From: Emiliania huxleyi CCMP1516
Taxonomy: Eukaryota; Haptophyta; Isochrysidales; Noelaerhabdaceae
Reading direction: 5' to 3'
Assembly: GCF_000372725.1 (NCBI RefSeq)
Contig: NW_005196981.1
Span: 143,155-195,298, forward strand
Length of the DNA stretch: 52,144 nucleotides
A program made the translations under genes and the position numbers. Shown piece after piece: positions 39,713 to 49,740 of this stretch (position 1 is its first letter; the number at the start of each line of letters is the position of its first letter). The notes under the pieces were generated by a model, which was not told the origin of the DNA, ran no database searches, and saw nothing but the letters and a program-made list of their open reading frames with translations.

Positions 39713-40643
39713 TCATACCCACAGCGCCAGCAGCGCCATCAACGAGAAGCCCAGAAGGAGCATCAGCATGCTGCCACACACGTGCTCCGCCTTGGCGAGC
39801 TCGCGCTGCGCCACCTCTATCAGGCCGACGTGCAGAAAGGTGCCGGCGGCGACGGCGGTTAGCGCCCCGGTGAGCGCATTGTCCGCCACCTGCGAGGGAG
39901 GTGGGAGGCGGCTGAGCCGTTGTATAGCGCGAGCCGTTCGAGGCACCACGCGCGCGCACCGTTGTGAGCGCAGTCCCAAGCATCACTCCTGTCGGCGTCG
40001 TGACGGAGAAGGCGAGCATCCAGCAGGCAATCGTGCGTCTAGACACGGCCAGATGCCTCACGAAGCTGGCGCCCAGGGCAAAGGCCGCGAAGGCCTTGTG
40101 GGCGAGGATGCTGATGAAGATGGCCCACGCCGTCTGATCGCTCACGCCCAGCGACAGCCCGGCCATCAGCGAGTGGAAGGAGAGCGCGCTGAAGAGGATG
40201 ATCGACGGGATCAGCCCGGAGCTGAGGAGCGGCACCACCTCCTCGCCTGGCGCGTGGTCGGCGGGCTCGGCCTCGTCTTCGTCGGAGAGCCTTACCGGCG
40301 CCGGGGCGGTGCCCCGCTTCGCAATCGCTCGCGTGGTCAGCTGGTCGATGATCAGCATCGCCAGCATGCCCAGGCTGCACAGCAGCGGCGCCACGGGGTA
40401 GTCTATCCCCATTGCGTCGGAGAGAGCCTCAGTCGCATCCGGGAGCAGGTGGCAGAAGCCCGCCGCTATGAACACACCGCCGCTGAACGCCACGCCAAGC
40501 TCGAGTGCCGATGACTGCCCGGTTCCGAGACACAGGGGGAGCGTGCTCCCACCGAGGCCCGTCAAGAAGATTACTGCCGAGCGGGAGGCATTGAGCGCCC
40601 ATGGTGGTGGAGCTTGGGCGGCCGCCCAGCGAGGCTGGGACAT
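39713..40643 (-). CDS. ZIP-family metal transporter (2 exons)
   Basis: Minus-strand exons 40643-39960 and 39889-39713 give 286 residues; the 70-bp intron is GT-AG, phase 0. Features of ZIP (SLC39) transporters: an early helix with AAGFCHLLPDATEAL, a His-poor acidic loop (SDEDEAEPADHAPGEE) between helices 3 and 4, the conserved helix 4 SALSFHSLMAGLSLGVSD and helix 5 ILAHKAFAAFALGAS, and closing helices FLHVGLIEVAQREL and MLMLLLGFSLMALLALWV. The metal-binding residues H-S-x-x-x-G and H-K are in place. Likely imports zinc, iron or manganese into the cytosol from outside or from an organelle. No signal peptide is evident. Confidence 0.9.
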
Positions 40644-40731
40644 CCAAGCGGCGTCGGGAGTGGCGGCGGCTAGTGAGTCGCGCAGAAAAAAAAAATAGAG
40701 CGTGGCTAGGGTTGCGCAGCTATGAACAGGA

Positions 40732-40834
40732 GCGAGTTCGCGCTGCGCTAGGCTCAGACGGCGAGTTCGCGCCGCGCTAGGCTCAGACGGCGAGTTCGCG
40801 CTGCGCTAGGCTCCGCGAGTTCGCGCTGCGGGCT
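40732..40834 (+). repeat. 29-bp minisatellite
   Basis: A unit beginning GCGAGTTCGCGCTGCGC and ending GCTCAGACG is repeated at 40732, 40761 and 40790, with a shortened fourth copy at 40814. It lies between the ZIP gene (-) and the ankyrin-kinase gene (+), in their shared upstream region. Confidence 0.9.
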
Positions 40835-40994
40835 TCGTTCGCCGGTGCTCCAGGTGCAGCAGCCAGTTGCTCTGCTCTACGGCAACATTCCCCCTTTGAT
40901 CGCTCCTCGCAACTACAGAGAAGGGAGAAAGAAGAATTTTACAACGCTGGAGAAAAAGAATCTTACAACAAAACTCCCTCGCACAACACTGGGC

Positions 40995-41183
40995 CCACCC
41001 CTAAAGAAAGAAAGAAAACAGACACGCCAAACGAGGGATGGGACGAGGACAGGGTCCCACCTGCACGAGCAGGATTTTGGAAGAACGATCAGGGGGACAG
41101 GTGGGGCTCTCCTGCTCCTGACAAGGGACACGACAGGCTCGCCCCTCCCTTGGCTTCGCTGTTTTCTTCTTTCTTTTTAAAAA
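40995..41183. mobile_element. 189-bp MULE-like element with 9-10 bp target duplication
   Basis: AACACTGGGC occurs at 40985-40994 and 41183-41192, directly flanking the insertion. The flanks join to a gene-proximal repeat that is uninterrupted at 49940-49995 (reverse): ACGACACTGGGCACGGGACT. The ends are imperfect inverted repeats of about 25 bp centred on AAAGAAAGAAAGAAAACAG, with further matching CGAGGGATGGG / CCAAGGGAGGGG sequence. Nine-base duplications are typical of Mutator-like elements. No coding capacity. It lies 55 bp upstream of the ankyrin-kinase start codon. Confidence 0.75.
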
Positions 41184-41237
41184 ACACTGGGCACGGGACT
41201 GGCGCGCACTGGCACTAACAGAAATTGAGGGCCCAAT

Positions 41238-44200
41238 ATGCCTGGAGCTTGCAAGCCCAGCGGCGGCGATCCTGCCGGGGCGCCGCTGCTCGGGCAGCGC
41301 GTCGTGCTCGGCGGCCTCTCTTCCCGCCCCGAGCTCAACGGGCAGCGGGGCGTGGCGCGGAGCTTCGAGGGCGGGCGGTACGCTGTGGCGCTCGAGGGCG
41401 GCGGCGAGAGCGTGCGGGTGCGGCCCGGTAATCTGTCGCCGGCTGCGGTGGAGCGGGCGTCGAGCGGTGCCGCGGCAGCCCCGGACGAGTTCATCGCAGC
41501 AGCGGAGCGTGGCGAGGAGAAGGCGGTGCTGGCGTGGCTTGAGGGCGGCGGGCGGGCCGACGCGACGTACGAGAGAGGTGACGTGAGAGGCATCACGTTG
41601 CTGATGGGCGCCGCCAGCAACGGCCACGAGCGGGTGGTCGAGCTGCTGATACGGCACGGGGCGAAGGTCAACCTGCAGAACAGCTTCGGTGGCACCGCGC
41701 TGCCGGCCGCCGCCCAGGAAGGCCACGAGTGGGTGGTCGAGCTGTTGCTGCAGCACGGCGCGGAGATCAACCTGCAGAGCAGCAACGGCGCCACCGCGCT
41801 GATGCTCGCCGCCCGCAGCGGCCACGAGCGGTTGGTCGACTTGCTGATTCAGCACGGCGCTGAGATCAACCTGCAGAGTAGCAACGGCTTTACCGCGCTG
41901 ATCGGCGCCGCCGCCTTCGACCGCCCGGCCGTCGTGCGGCGCTTGCTGCGGGCGGGCGCAGACACGGCAGCGCGCAATGCGAGCGGCAAGACGGCGCTGC
42001 AGATGGCCAAGGCGAAGGGCCACGCCGAGTGCGTCGAGGCCTTCAAGAAGCACGTCCAGGAGTCGGTCGTGGCGGGACGGCCCACGGCGACGGCAGCCGG
42101 CGGCGAAGGCGCAGGCGGCGTTCCCCCCGGCGGCGCTTCTTCGGCTGGATCGAGAGTCGCGAGGACGCTATCTCCAGCGGCGGCGGCGGGGCGGGCGTCG
42201 AGCGGTGTCGTGGCAGTCTCCGATGCGATCGTGGCAGCGGCTGCGCGAGGCGAGGAGGAGGCGGTGCTGGCGTGGCTCGACAGTGGCGGGCGGGTCAACG
42301 CGACGTACGAGAGACGAGGCGTGAGCGGCCTCACGCTGCTGATGGGCGCCGCCAACAACGGCCACGAGCGGGTGGTCGAGCTGCTGCTACGGCACGGCGC
42401 TGAGGTCAACCTGCAGAGTAGCAACGGCTTCACCGCGCTGATGCTCGCCGCCTGCAGCGGCCACGAGCGGGTGGTCGAGTTGCTGCTGCAGCACGGCGCT
42501 GAGATCAACAAGCAGGGCAGCAACGGCGGCACCACGCTGATGAGCGCCGCCCGCAATGGCCACGAGCGGGTGGTGGAGCTGCTGCTGCGGCACGGCGCGG
42601 AGATCAACCTGCAGAACAGCGACGGCGACACCGCGCTGATGCTCGCCGCCCTCTTCAACCGCCCCGCCGTCGTGCGGCGCTTGCTGCGGGCGGGCGCAGA
42701 TGCTGCGGCGCGCATTGTTGACGGCAAGACGGCCCTGCAGGTGGCCAAGGGGCAGGGCAACGCCGAGTGCGTGCGCACCCTCGAGGAGCACTCGTCGACC
42801 GCAGCAGAGGCTGAGGGGGAGGCGGCGGTCGCAGAATCAGCCGAACAGGCCGCGGCGGCCGCACGCGAGGCGGCAGCGGCTGCGGAGGCGGCGGAGCCGC
42901 GCAATGCTGCCGAGGCGGCGCTGCGCGAGGCGGTTGAGGCGTGCGAGCGAGGCGACGCCGATCTCGAGGCGCTCAGGGCGGCGATCAACGCAAACACCGA
43001 AGCCGCCGACGGCTCGGAGGCGTTGCGGGCGGCGCGGCGGCTGCGCGACGAGCTGGCGGAGCGAAAGGTCCGCGAGGCCAGGGCGCTGAAGCGGCAGCGG
43101 CAGAAGAAGGAGAAGGCGGCGGCGGCGGCAGCGCGGGCGGCGGAGCGGGCGGCGGAGCAGGCGGAGGAGGCGCGGGCGGCTGCGGCGGCGCGAGTGGCGG
43201 AGGAAGCGGATCGGGTGGTAGCAGAGGCTGCGGCGGCGCGGGCGGCGGAGGAGGCGGAGGCGGCGTCGCGCGCAAGGGAGGAGGCAGAGGCGAGGGCAAG
43301 GGAGGAGGCGGCAAGGGAGAGGGAGGAGGCGAGGATGAGGGCGGAGGCGGCGGAGGTGGCGGCGGCGGAGGCAGCGGCGGAGGCGGCGGCTGTAGAGGCG
43401 GCAGTGGTGGCCGTGGCGGCGGCGGAGGCTCAAGAGGCGGCGGCAGCGGCAGCGGCAGCGGCGGCAGCGGCGGCGGCGGCGAGTGTCGCCGCCATCGCCG
43501 CCGCCGCCGCGCCGCCCGCCGCCGTCCCTCTCGACGAGCTCACCGCGGCGACCGACGGCTTTGCCGAGGCGCGCAAGGTGGGCGAGGGAGGCTTCGGACG
43601 TGTCTACCGTTGCGACGCGCTGCCGTCGCTTCCGCGCGTCGCTTGCGGGTTCGCCGTCAAGACGGCGCTGGTCGGTGTCGGCGCCCAAGGCCTCGCCGAG
43701 CTGCAGAGCGAGGTGCGCACGCTCAGCGCGGCGTGCCACCGGTCCCTGCTCCCTCTGCTCGGCGTCTGCTTGGCGCCGGCGAGAGCGTGCCTCGTCTACC
43801 CCCTCTGCCGCGGCGGCAGCCTCGAGGACCGCCTCTACCGCGCTCCAGCCGCACTGCAGCGGCTCCGCATGCTCGGCTTCGAGACGCCTCCGCCGCTCTC
43901 CTCCGCCGCACGGCTCCGCGTGCTGCGCGACGCCGCGAGAGCGCTGCACTACTTGCACACGCTCTCGCCCATGATCCTGCACCGCGACGTCTCGGCGGGC
44001 AACATCCTGCTCGACGAGCGCGGCAACGGCTACCTCGCCGACGTGGGCCTCGCGCGCGCGGCAGAGGCGACGGCCAGCGGCAGCCAGCAGGTCTCGCACC
44101 TGTCGACGCAGCGTATCTTTGGCAAGCCTGGCTACATGGACTCGATCATAACGCACGACGGTCAGGCTTCGCAGCTCACCGATGGCTTTGCGCTCGGCAT

Positions 44201-44834
44201 CACGCTGCTCGTCGCCCTGACCGGCCGCGGCGCTCTCGGCTTGCTCAACGCGTGCGACGATGCGCTTGAGGAGCCCGACACGGCGGAGAGCATCGCGGCG
44301 GCCGACGCGGGCTGGTCGGCGGCGCAGGCCGCGGAGCTGATGCGGCTCGTGGTTGGGCTGGCATACGAGCGGAAGAGAAAGCGGATGCCGCTCGCAGAGG
44401 CGCTGCCGCGGCTGGAGGCGCTAGTCGAAGCGGCGGGGGAGGTGGAGGAGACGGCTGGGGCCGAGGAGCGCTTGTGTGACCTCTGCTACGACGCGCCGCG
44501 CTCGGTCCGCTTCGCGTGCGGCCACGCGCTGTACTGCGAGACGTGTGCGCCGCGCGTGCTGGAGCGCGACAGCAACTGCCCGGCCTGCCGCCAGCCGGCG
44601 CTGCCCATCGCCGCAACTGGGCGGCTGGTGGCGGAGCAGGCGACGTTTGTCCACCAGCCGCCCTCGCGCACCGTGCCCCAGGCTCAGCCCGTGGGCGGCA
44701 CGGAGGCGGTCGGTGGGCGAGGGGGACGCGGTGGGCGGGGCGGGCGGGGTGGGCGGGGTGGGCGGGGTGGGCGGGGTGGGCGGGGTGGGCGTGGGAGGCC
44801 ACGGGACGAGGGGCGTGGCGCTGGTGGCTCGTAG
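41238..44834 (+). CDS. Ankyrin-repeat / TKL-like kinase / RING protein
   Basis: Single exon, 1198 residues from the ATG at 41238. Order: an SH3-like module (residues about 18-65, with ELNGQRGVARSFEGGRYAV and VRPGNL); two ankyrin arrays (about 80-275 and 315-520), each opening with the same lead-in (EEKAVLAWLEGGGR / EEEAVLAWLDSGGR) and built of NGHERVVELLLRHGAEVNLQ units; a 230-residue Ala/Glu/Arg coiled coil; a kinase domain (about 770-1065: VGEGGFGRVYRC, FAVKTA, ILHRDVSAGNILLDERGNGY, ADVGLARAAE); a C3HC4 RING (1079-1118: CDLCYDAPRSV, CGHALYCETC, CPACRQP); and an RGG-type tail. DVG replaces DFG, but Lys and HRD Asp are kept, so activity is possible. The plan suggests sensing by ankyrins, phosphorylation and ubiquitination in one chain. 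Two large internal duplications are visible. Confidence 0.9.
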   Translation: MPGACKPSGGDPAGAPLLGQRVVLGGLSSRPELNGQRGVARSFEGGRYAVALEGGGESVRVRPGNLSPAAVERASSGAAAAPDEFIAAAERGEEKAVLAWLEGGGRADATYERGDVRGITLLMGAASNGHERVVELLIRHGAKVNLQNSFGGTALPAAAQEGHEWVVELLLQHGAEINLQSSNGATALMLAARSGHERLVDLLIQHGAEINLQSSNGFTALIGAAAFDRPAVVRRLLRAGADTAARNASGKTALQMAKAKGHAECVEAFKKHVQESVVAGRPTATAAGGEGAGGVPPGGASSAGSRVARTLSPAAAAGRASSGVVAVSDAIVAAAARGEEEAVLAWLDSGGRVNATYERRGVSGLTLLMGAANNGHERVVELLLRHGAEVNLQSSNGFTALMLAACSGHERVVELLLQHGAEINKQGSNGGTTLMSAARNGHERVVELLLRHGAEINLQNSDGDTALMLAALFNRPAVVRRLLRAGADAAARIVDGKTALQVAKGQGNAECVRTLEEHSSTAAEAEGEAAVAESAEQAAAAAREAAAAAEAAEPRNAAEAALREAVEACERGDADLEALRAAINANTEAADGSEALRAARRLRDELAERKVREARALKRQRQKKEKAAAAAARAAERAAEQAEEARAAAAARVAEEADRVVAEAAAARAAEEAEAASRAREEAEARAREEAAREREEARMRAEAAEVAAAEAAAEAAAVEAAVVAVAAAEAQEAAAAAAAAAAAAAAASVAAIAAAAAPPAAVPLDELTAATDGFAEARKVGEGGFGRVYRCDALPSLPRVACGFAVKTALVGVGAQGLAELQSEVRTLSAACHRSLLPLLGVCLAPARACLVYPLCRGGSLEDRLYRAPAALQRLRMLGFETPPPLSSAARLRVLRDAARALHYLHTLSPMILHRDVSAGNILLDERGNGYLADVGLARAAEATASGSQQVSHLSTQRIFGKPGYMDSIITHDGQASQLTDGFALGITLLVALTGRGALGLLNACDDALEEPDTAESIAAADAGWSAAQAAELMRLVVGLAYERKRKRMPLAEALPRLEALVEAAGEVEETAGAEERLCDLCYDAPRSVRFACGHALYCETCAPRVLERDSNCPACRQPALPIAATGRLVAEQATFVHQPPSRTVPQAQPVGGTEAVGGRGGRGGRGGRGGRGGRGGRGGRGGRGRPRDEGRGAGGS

Positions 44835-45565
44835 CTAGTTTACAGTACTACGTCGACCGATGTGGACACGGAAACTCGCCCTCACAGCTCACTGCACACG
44901 TGGCCCTGCTGCGTGCTGGGGAGAGCTCTCAGTCACCCGTGCTGGCCGCTGGCTAGAGTAGTGGTACGCCGTGTAAAGTTATAGCGGTATGATATCAGTG
45001 ACAGTGTGGCGAACACGCACAACACTCCGCGCTTGATGCTTGGCGACTGCGGGTGGCGGGAAAGCAGTGAGACTAGGCGGTGTGAGGTGAAGCCACGCTA
45101 CCAGCGCTTGGCCACATCGTCCTTGAGACGATGTACTCTGTTGTTGTGCAGCACTTCTCCGGATCGGGGATCGCTGGCAGGAGCGTGAACAGCGTAAGGT
45201 TTTTGCTCTTGCCTTCCCTGCACCCTGGGACCCCGTGTTGCATGTCTGACTGAGACTGTCACTGTGCGATTTCGGGGCCTGGGGTTGTGCGTTTATGTGA
45301 ATCGCATGTCTGCATCAGACGTGTCATCCGTCCCGATCGTGACCAACCAAAGCCACCCCTCTTCTCAGATCAGTGCTTGCACCGATCCTGAATCCTCTGC
45401 CGCTCCCAGCCGTGCTCGCCGAGCCTCCGCCGCCTCCACCTCCGCCTTCAATCTCAATGTCCCACCCCCCTGCGCGCGGGCCTTCTAGGCCCGCGGGTAG
45501 TCTCCCCCATCCCCAGGGCCTCCAGGGCTCGCACCTCAACCTCTCATAGACCAGCGCAAAGCGCC
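44835..45565. other. No gene seen
   Basis: Downstream of the ankyrin-kinase gene. No repeat shared with other parts of the window was recognised and no ORF shows family features. The minus-strand frame over 45324-46718 is antisense to the HEAT-like gene. Confidence 0.4.
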
Positions 45566-46895
45566 ATGGACGTATTTTTGTCAAAAACATGGTCTGTGAA
45601 AAAAAAACGATGTCCCTCTCCTCCCCGATTCCCACCCTCCGCCCGACTTCATCGCCGCAAAGGCCGTCCTCGAGGGCTGGCAGCGCGCGTACGAGCGGGC
45701 GGACGAGGCGACCCTCGGCGTAGCGGTCAGTGCCCTCGCGCGACTCGCCTGCAACTCTGACGGCGGCGCAGGCTTCAACTCTGGCCTTCGCTCGGCGCTC
45801 GGCTCCTTCCTCGCTGGCTTCGCGGCCCTCTGCCTTGAGGAGTCGCTCTCCGTCGAGCAGCGTCTGCAGCGTGCCGGCATCGAGAGGCTCTTGGGCGCTG
45901 CCCTTTCTCCTCCCGTGCACGCCGGCCCGGACGCGCATGGCGGGGCGAGCCTCCGCGCGACGCTCCTCTCGTGTGCGGCCGAGCTGACGCGGCGAGGCTC
46001 GGCGAGCGGCGGCGAGGCCCGGCTGGTCCCCAAGATGGTGCGCATGGCCACAATTCCCTCCGGCGCCTCTGAAAGCAGCCGCGTCGAGATGGCGTGGCGG
46101 CTTCAGGAGGTCTCGCAGCCAGTCTGCGCGGCCGCGAGGCAGCGGCTCGAGGAGGAGTTCGACAGCTCTTCCCGGCTCGGCTCCATCCGGCTGCTGCACG
46201 CGCTCTGGGAGGAGTTCGCGGCGGCGGCGGCTCCCGAGGGCGAGCAAGACGCGCAGCAGCAGGGTGGCTGGAGGAAGGCCCTCGCCGCGCTCGGAGGGTC
46301 GGTGATGAACGCCGCGGTGGGCGCCTGCATGTACGACGCAGTCGGCAAGGTTCGCCTCGCCGCGACGCGGCTGCTGCTCGCCGTCGCTCCCCACCTCCCT
46401 CCCGAGGAGGTGCTCAAGATGGCGCTCGTCAAGGCGCGGGAGAGATGATGCGAGAGGGATGGGCCCATAGCGTAATCCTCTCATAATGGAGAAGCTGCAC
46501 CTTACCCTCAGGCGCGGGACCGCGACCGCGAGACACGGCGTGTCGCGTTCCGTGTCGTCGCCCTCTTCACGGGCGAGCCCGACGCAGAGCTGCCGCCATC
46601 GCTCTGCGACCCGGACGCAGTGGCGATGCTGGTGGAGCGTGCGAGGAACGGCGCCGGAAGCACCGATGAGATGTGTGGGCTTGCGGCACGCGTCTTCTGG
46701 AGCTTCGTGATCTCGCACGTGCCCGACCCTGCGTCGGCGCTCGTCAAGCTGCGGGTCGCGGAGAGGATCTCCCTCTACGAGCCGCTGCTGCGAGAGAGGG
46801 CGAGCGAGCTCTTCGGCGCGCAGTTCGATGACGCAATGCTGGCGCCGGGAGACGACGGCGAGCAGGACGACGGCGACTTTGCCGACCCTCCGTGA
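45566..46895 (+). CDS. HEAT-like helical repeat protein, frameshift near its start
   Basis: Coding sequence is clear from about 45600 to 46433 (FIAAKAVLEGWQRAYERAD, VSALARLACNSDGGAGF, LRATLLSCAAELTRR, VGKVRLAATRLLLAVAPHLP) and continues after a GC-AG phase-0 intron (46434-46511) as ARDRDRETRRVAFRVVALF, VFWSFVISHVPDP and YEPLLRERASELFGAQ, to a stop at 46893-46895. Paired helices with VR/RR at the turn resemble HEAT repeats of condensin, cohesin or importin-type scaffolds; I cannot name the family. The frame has no ATG upstream: it opens at 45600 after a stop. An ATG at 45566 (MDVFLSKTWSVKK) lies in another frame, and a run of nine A at 45599-45607 separates them; eight A would join the two. 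So this is either an indel in the assembly, a true mutation, or a 5'-truncated gene. Confidence 0.6.
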
Positions 46896-47152
46896 TGCGC
46901 GCGCCTCGAGGCACGTTCTGGACAGGATCGGCGCAAGATGGATCGTCAGAGAGAGAGTTCTTCTCTTCTATTGTCAGTGACGCGCCCCCGAGGGCGCTCC
47001 GCGATTTCTCAGCAAAGTCCACACACACAGCAACGAGGCTCGCCGCTACCTAGGCTCCGCCGTTGCGACATGGATCATCGCAGAGAGGCTTGCGCACCGC
47101 GAGCCTTTGCGCGGGGGCGAGAGATTGAGAGGTTTGAATTCTCCAGGTGTCG

Positions 47153-47207
47153 GAAGCACTTGGAGCACTTGGAGTGCAGTCAGCAACCGCACGTCCGGCT
47201 GATTAGT
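47153..47207 (-). mobile_element. Short 3' copy of LINE-like family B
   Basis: GAAGCACTTGGAGCACTTGG followed by AGTGCAGTCAGCAACCGCAC is the outer 55 bp of the family, read from its 3' end. The rest is absent, so this is a strongly 5'-truncated insertion. It lies just upstream of the coiled-coil gene and inside that gene's longer open frame, which argues for a start downstream of it. Confidence 0.65.
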
Positions 47208-47268
47208 TTTTTTTTAAGAAGCGCCGCCGTGCTGCGCCGCAGTGATAGCCAGGAGTTAAAGAGAAAGA

Positions 47269-47999
47269 TGCAGATCGAAAACGGCGCCATCGCGGCGGCC
47301 CGGGACGAGGCGGTGGCCGGCATGAACCGCCTCTTCGCCAAGGTCGACCGCGACGTCTGCGCCGCGCTGGTGCCCGTGCAGGCCCGTGCGAAGGAGCTCG
47401 ACGCGCAAATCATCGAGGCTCAAGAGCAGCTCGAGCACGTTCAGCGTGAGCGAGAGCGCTACCTGGAGCGCTTCAAGAGCCTCACGCTCTGCTTCAATGG
47501 AACCCGCCACATGTCCTCTCTCGGATCGGCGCACGACGTCGAAGAGGGGCTGGGCGCGCCGGAGCAGCCTCCCGAGGTGGACGGCCGCGCGACATCCACA
47601 GAGGCGTCGGAGATGGCCGGCGACATTGGAACGCTCGACGATCGCAGCCCGGCAAAGCAGGGCACGCCCCGCATCGGCGATTCCCCGCTCCCCATCCGCC
47701 GGGCCGAGCCTGAGGCGCCGGCTGCAGTCGAACCGTGCACGCCAGCCAGCAAGGACCCGCCTGCGTCCGAGCGCTCGAACCCGCCGACGCTCATCCCCAG
47801 TGCTGCCCGCTCGCCGCCAGATGGCCTCGCCTCCACCCCGGCGGCGGGGACGAAGCGTCCTCTGGAGCCATCAACGGAGCTTTCTGCAAAGCAAGGCGTT
47901 GGTCGCTCGATCTTCACCACCCCCTCTCCCGCCGCTTGCGGCGGATCGGAGCCGTTCGAGATCGTTGGGCCCGCCCGCTCGGTCCCTCCGGTGGTTTGA
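47269..47999 (+). CDS. Coiled-coil protein of unknown function
   Basis: The frame is open from 46938, but the upstream part crosses a LINE-like fragment, so the ATG at 47269 (MQIENGAIAAARDEAVAG) is preferred, giving about 243 residues. Residues 1-70 form a coiled coil with heptads (NRLFAKVDRDVCAAL, QARAKELDAQIIEAQEQLEH, ERERYLERFKSL). The rest is Pro/Ser-rich and probably disordered (AKQGTPRIGDSPLPIRRAEP, RSIFTTPSPAACGG). SP/TP sites are frequent, which could mean regulation by proline-directed kinases. No known family recognised. Confidence 0.5.
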
Positions 48000-48329
48000 A
48001 GCAAGCGTTGCGACAGTTCTCGGGTTTACCATGGCTTGGCACGTTGCGTTCCGGTTTGGCGCTCTTCGCCGTGTCGTTGGCTCGCGCATCTCTTTGCCGA
48101 GAGGAAAGGGCAGTGCACGATCGTACTGTGCTCTGAGCGAGGGGTGCAGCAGACGGCGTGCGCTGACTGGTGTGTGGCACACAGAGACCACCGCTCGTTT
48201 GCGCGTCTCCGCCCCGGCGTGCGGAGTCCGAGGCGAGAGAGCGCGCGCCGCCGGCCGCGCGGTCGCACACTTTGACTTACTTACTCCATACTGACTCGCC
48301 TTCCGCAACCCGCAAGTTTCTGTGTGTCC

Positions 48330-48850
48330 CGGCAGCGTGTGAGAGAAAGAACGAAAGCGGAAGAAGGCAAGCTGTACGCTGTGGTTGAGGACGACGAGCT
48401 GAGGTCGAAAGCGCAAAGCCGGAAAGGCCGGCTCGCTCGGTTCCCCAGGGGACCGTGGCGACGACCGTCCTCGGACTGGCTCGCGAACGAGCTGGCCGAG
48501 CACGGAGAGATCGATGCGGCATACCGCGACCGCATAGTGATGCACCTGATGACGGCCGCCGGCGCCTCGGCGCCGGCCGACGCCGTGTTCAGGTTCAAGG
48601 CTGGCGAGACGATGCGGACCTCTCGCCCGACCTCCGCGTCGGGCGAGGACGACGACGAGCCACGAGGACGCCGACCGCTCCGAGCAGTATTCCGACGACG
48701 GGAGGGAGGGTGTCCGACTAGCTGGCCTCACCCATATCTTACCCCTTCTCCCCCCCTCCTCCGACCCCCAAGGCTAGATGGAGTAGTCAGATGTAGATTC
48801 TGCCCCACCCCTTCACCCTCGCGCCTCGCTGCTTGGTGTTTCTGAACGCA
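48330..48850 (+). CDS. Possible small exon or gene, unassigned
   Basis: The frame carries a plausible helical stretch (KLYAVVEDDELRSKAQSRKG, DWLANELAEHGEIDAAYRDR, IVMHLMTAAGASAPADAV) followed by FKAGETMRTSRP and an acidic SASGEDDDE. There is no ATG at its start, so it would need an upstream exon, and codon bias decays after about 48680. It might be part of the neighbouring F-box-like gene or a remnant. No family recognised. Confidence 0.3.
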
Positions 48851-49079
48851 GTCGTCCACGCTGTGGGGGTTGTGTGTGGGTCCTGTGTCTGGGAGGGAGG
48901 GAGTGGGGTGCAGGTTGCTCACCCACGGCACCGGGCCGGTGCTTGCACTTTGAATGCCGTGGGGCTCCTGCCCGAGAAGCACGCGCCGTGCAACCGCAGC
49001 GGCGTCATTGGAGAGCATCTGCGCACGCACGTGGGGTGCGTGCACCACGGTGACGTTGCGGAGCGAGCGTGCGCCGCTC

Positions 49080-49654
49080 CTCAATGTCGCGCTCCTCGTG
49101 CACGCACCGACGACGACGCCCCGCCCACGGACTGGCTGGCCGAGCTGCCCCCGGAGCTGCAGCTTCGCATCCTCGAGGGCGTCGACGACTTCTCCGACTG
49201 CGCTGTCTTCAGCCTCGCGTCGCCGCGCCTCGGCCTCCTCGCCCTGCGCAGCGGCCTGGCGCGCTTCAAGGACCCGCTCTTCGCCGTGGCGATGCGGCGG
49301 CTGCTTCCCCAGCGGGTAGCCGTGCGCCGCTCGCCTCGCCTCGCCGCATCCGCACCCACTACCATCCCACCCTCGCCTCTGTCCGAGGCCATCCTGCGCA
49401 AATACGCCGCCGACCGCCGCGCCAGCGCCGACCACTTCCCGTGGATTGCGAGGGTGAGCCCGGCGCTCTGCCTCTCATCGGAAGTGGAGGGTGCTGGTGA
49501 CAGCCGCAGCGAGTTCTGGCAATTGCGGTGCGGCGAAGAGAGTGGCGCAAAGCTGCGGTTAGACTCGGTTCGTTCACGGTTCACGGTTCGCGGCGGGTGT
49601 CGCGGGAGGAGTCGGTTCACGGATCACGGTTCATGGACTCGGGGTGGGGGCTAG
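49080..49654 (+). CDS. F-box-like protein, start and end uncertain
   Basis: A clear F-box lies at about 49120-49290: DWLAELPPELQLRILEGVDD, FSDCAVFSLASPRLGLLALR, RFKDPLFAVAMRRLL. It is followed by a basic stretch and SEAILRKYAADRRASADHFP. No ATG is available in frame upstream of it, so an upstream exon or a frameshift is needed; an ATG at 48954 is in another frame. The last 30 codons (from about 49565) are encoded by the GGTTCACGG minisatellite, so the true end may be spliced away or the gene may have been truncated by the repeat. F-box proteins recruit targets to SCF ubiquitin ligases. Confidence 0.5.
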
Positions 49655-49740
49655 TCGGTTCACGGACCTATCACGGTTCGGGGTTCACGGACTCGGGGCG
49701 GGGGCTAGTTGGTTCACGGTTCACGGTTCACGATTCCGGC
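49570..49740 (+). repeat. GGTTCACGG minisatellite with a longer nested unit
   Basis: Heptamer-like GGTTCAC(GG) units occur about ten times. They are organised into a longer unit of roughly 45 bp (CGGTTCACGGACTCGGGGYG then GGGGCTAGT), seen at about 49625-49665 and 49680-49715. It overlaps the end of the F-box-like frame. Confidence 0.8.

Noticed and set aside
42837..44156. Minus- and plus-strand alternative frames over the coiled-coil region of the ankyrin-kinase gene
   Set aside because: Poly-Arg or poly-Gly products of GC-rich alanine/glutamate codons; the annotated frame carries continuous domains across the region.
45324..46718. Minus-strand 464-codon open frame
   Set aside because: Shadow of the HEAT-like gene; its peptide is Arg-rich with no domain, while the plus strand shows ordered helices on both sides of an intron.
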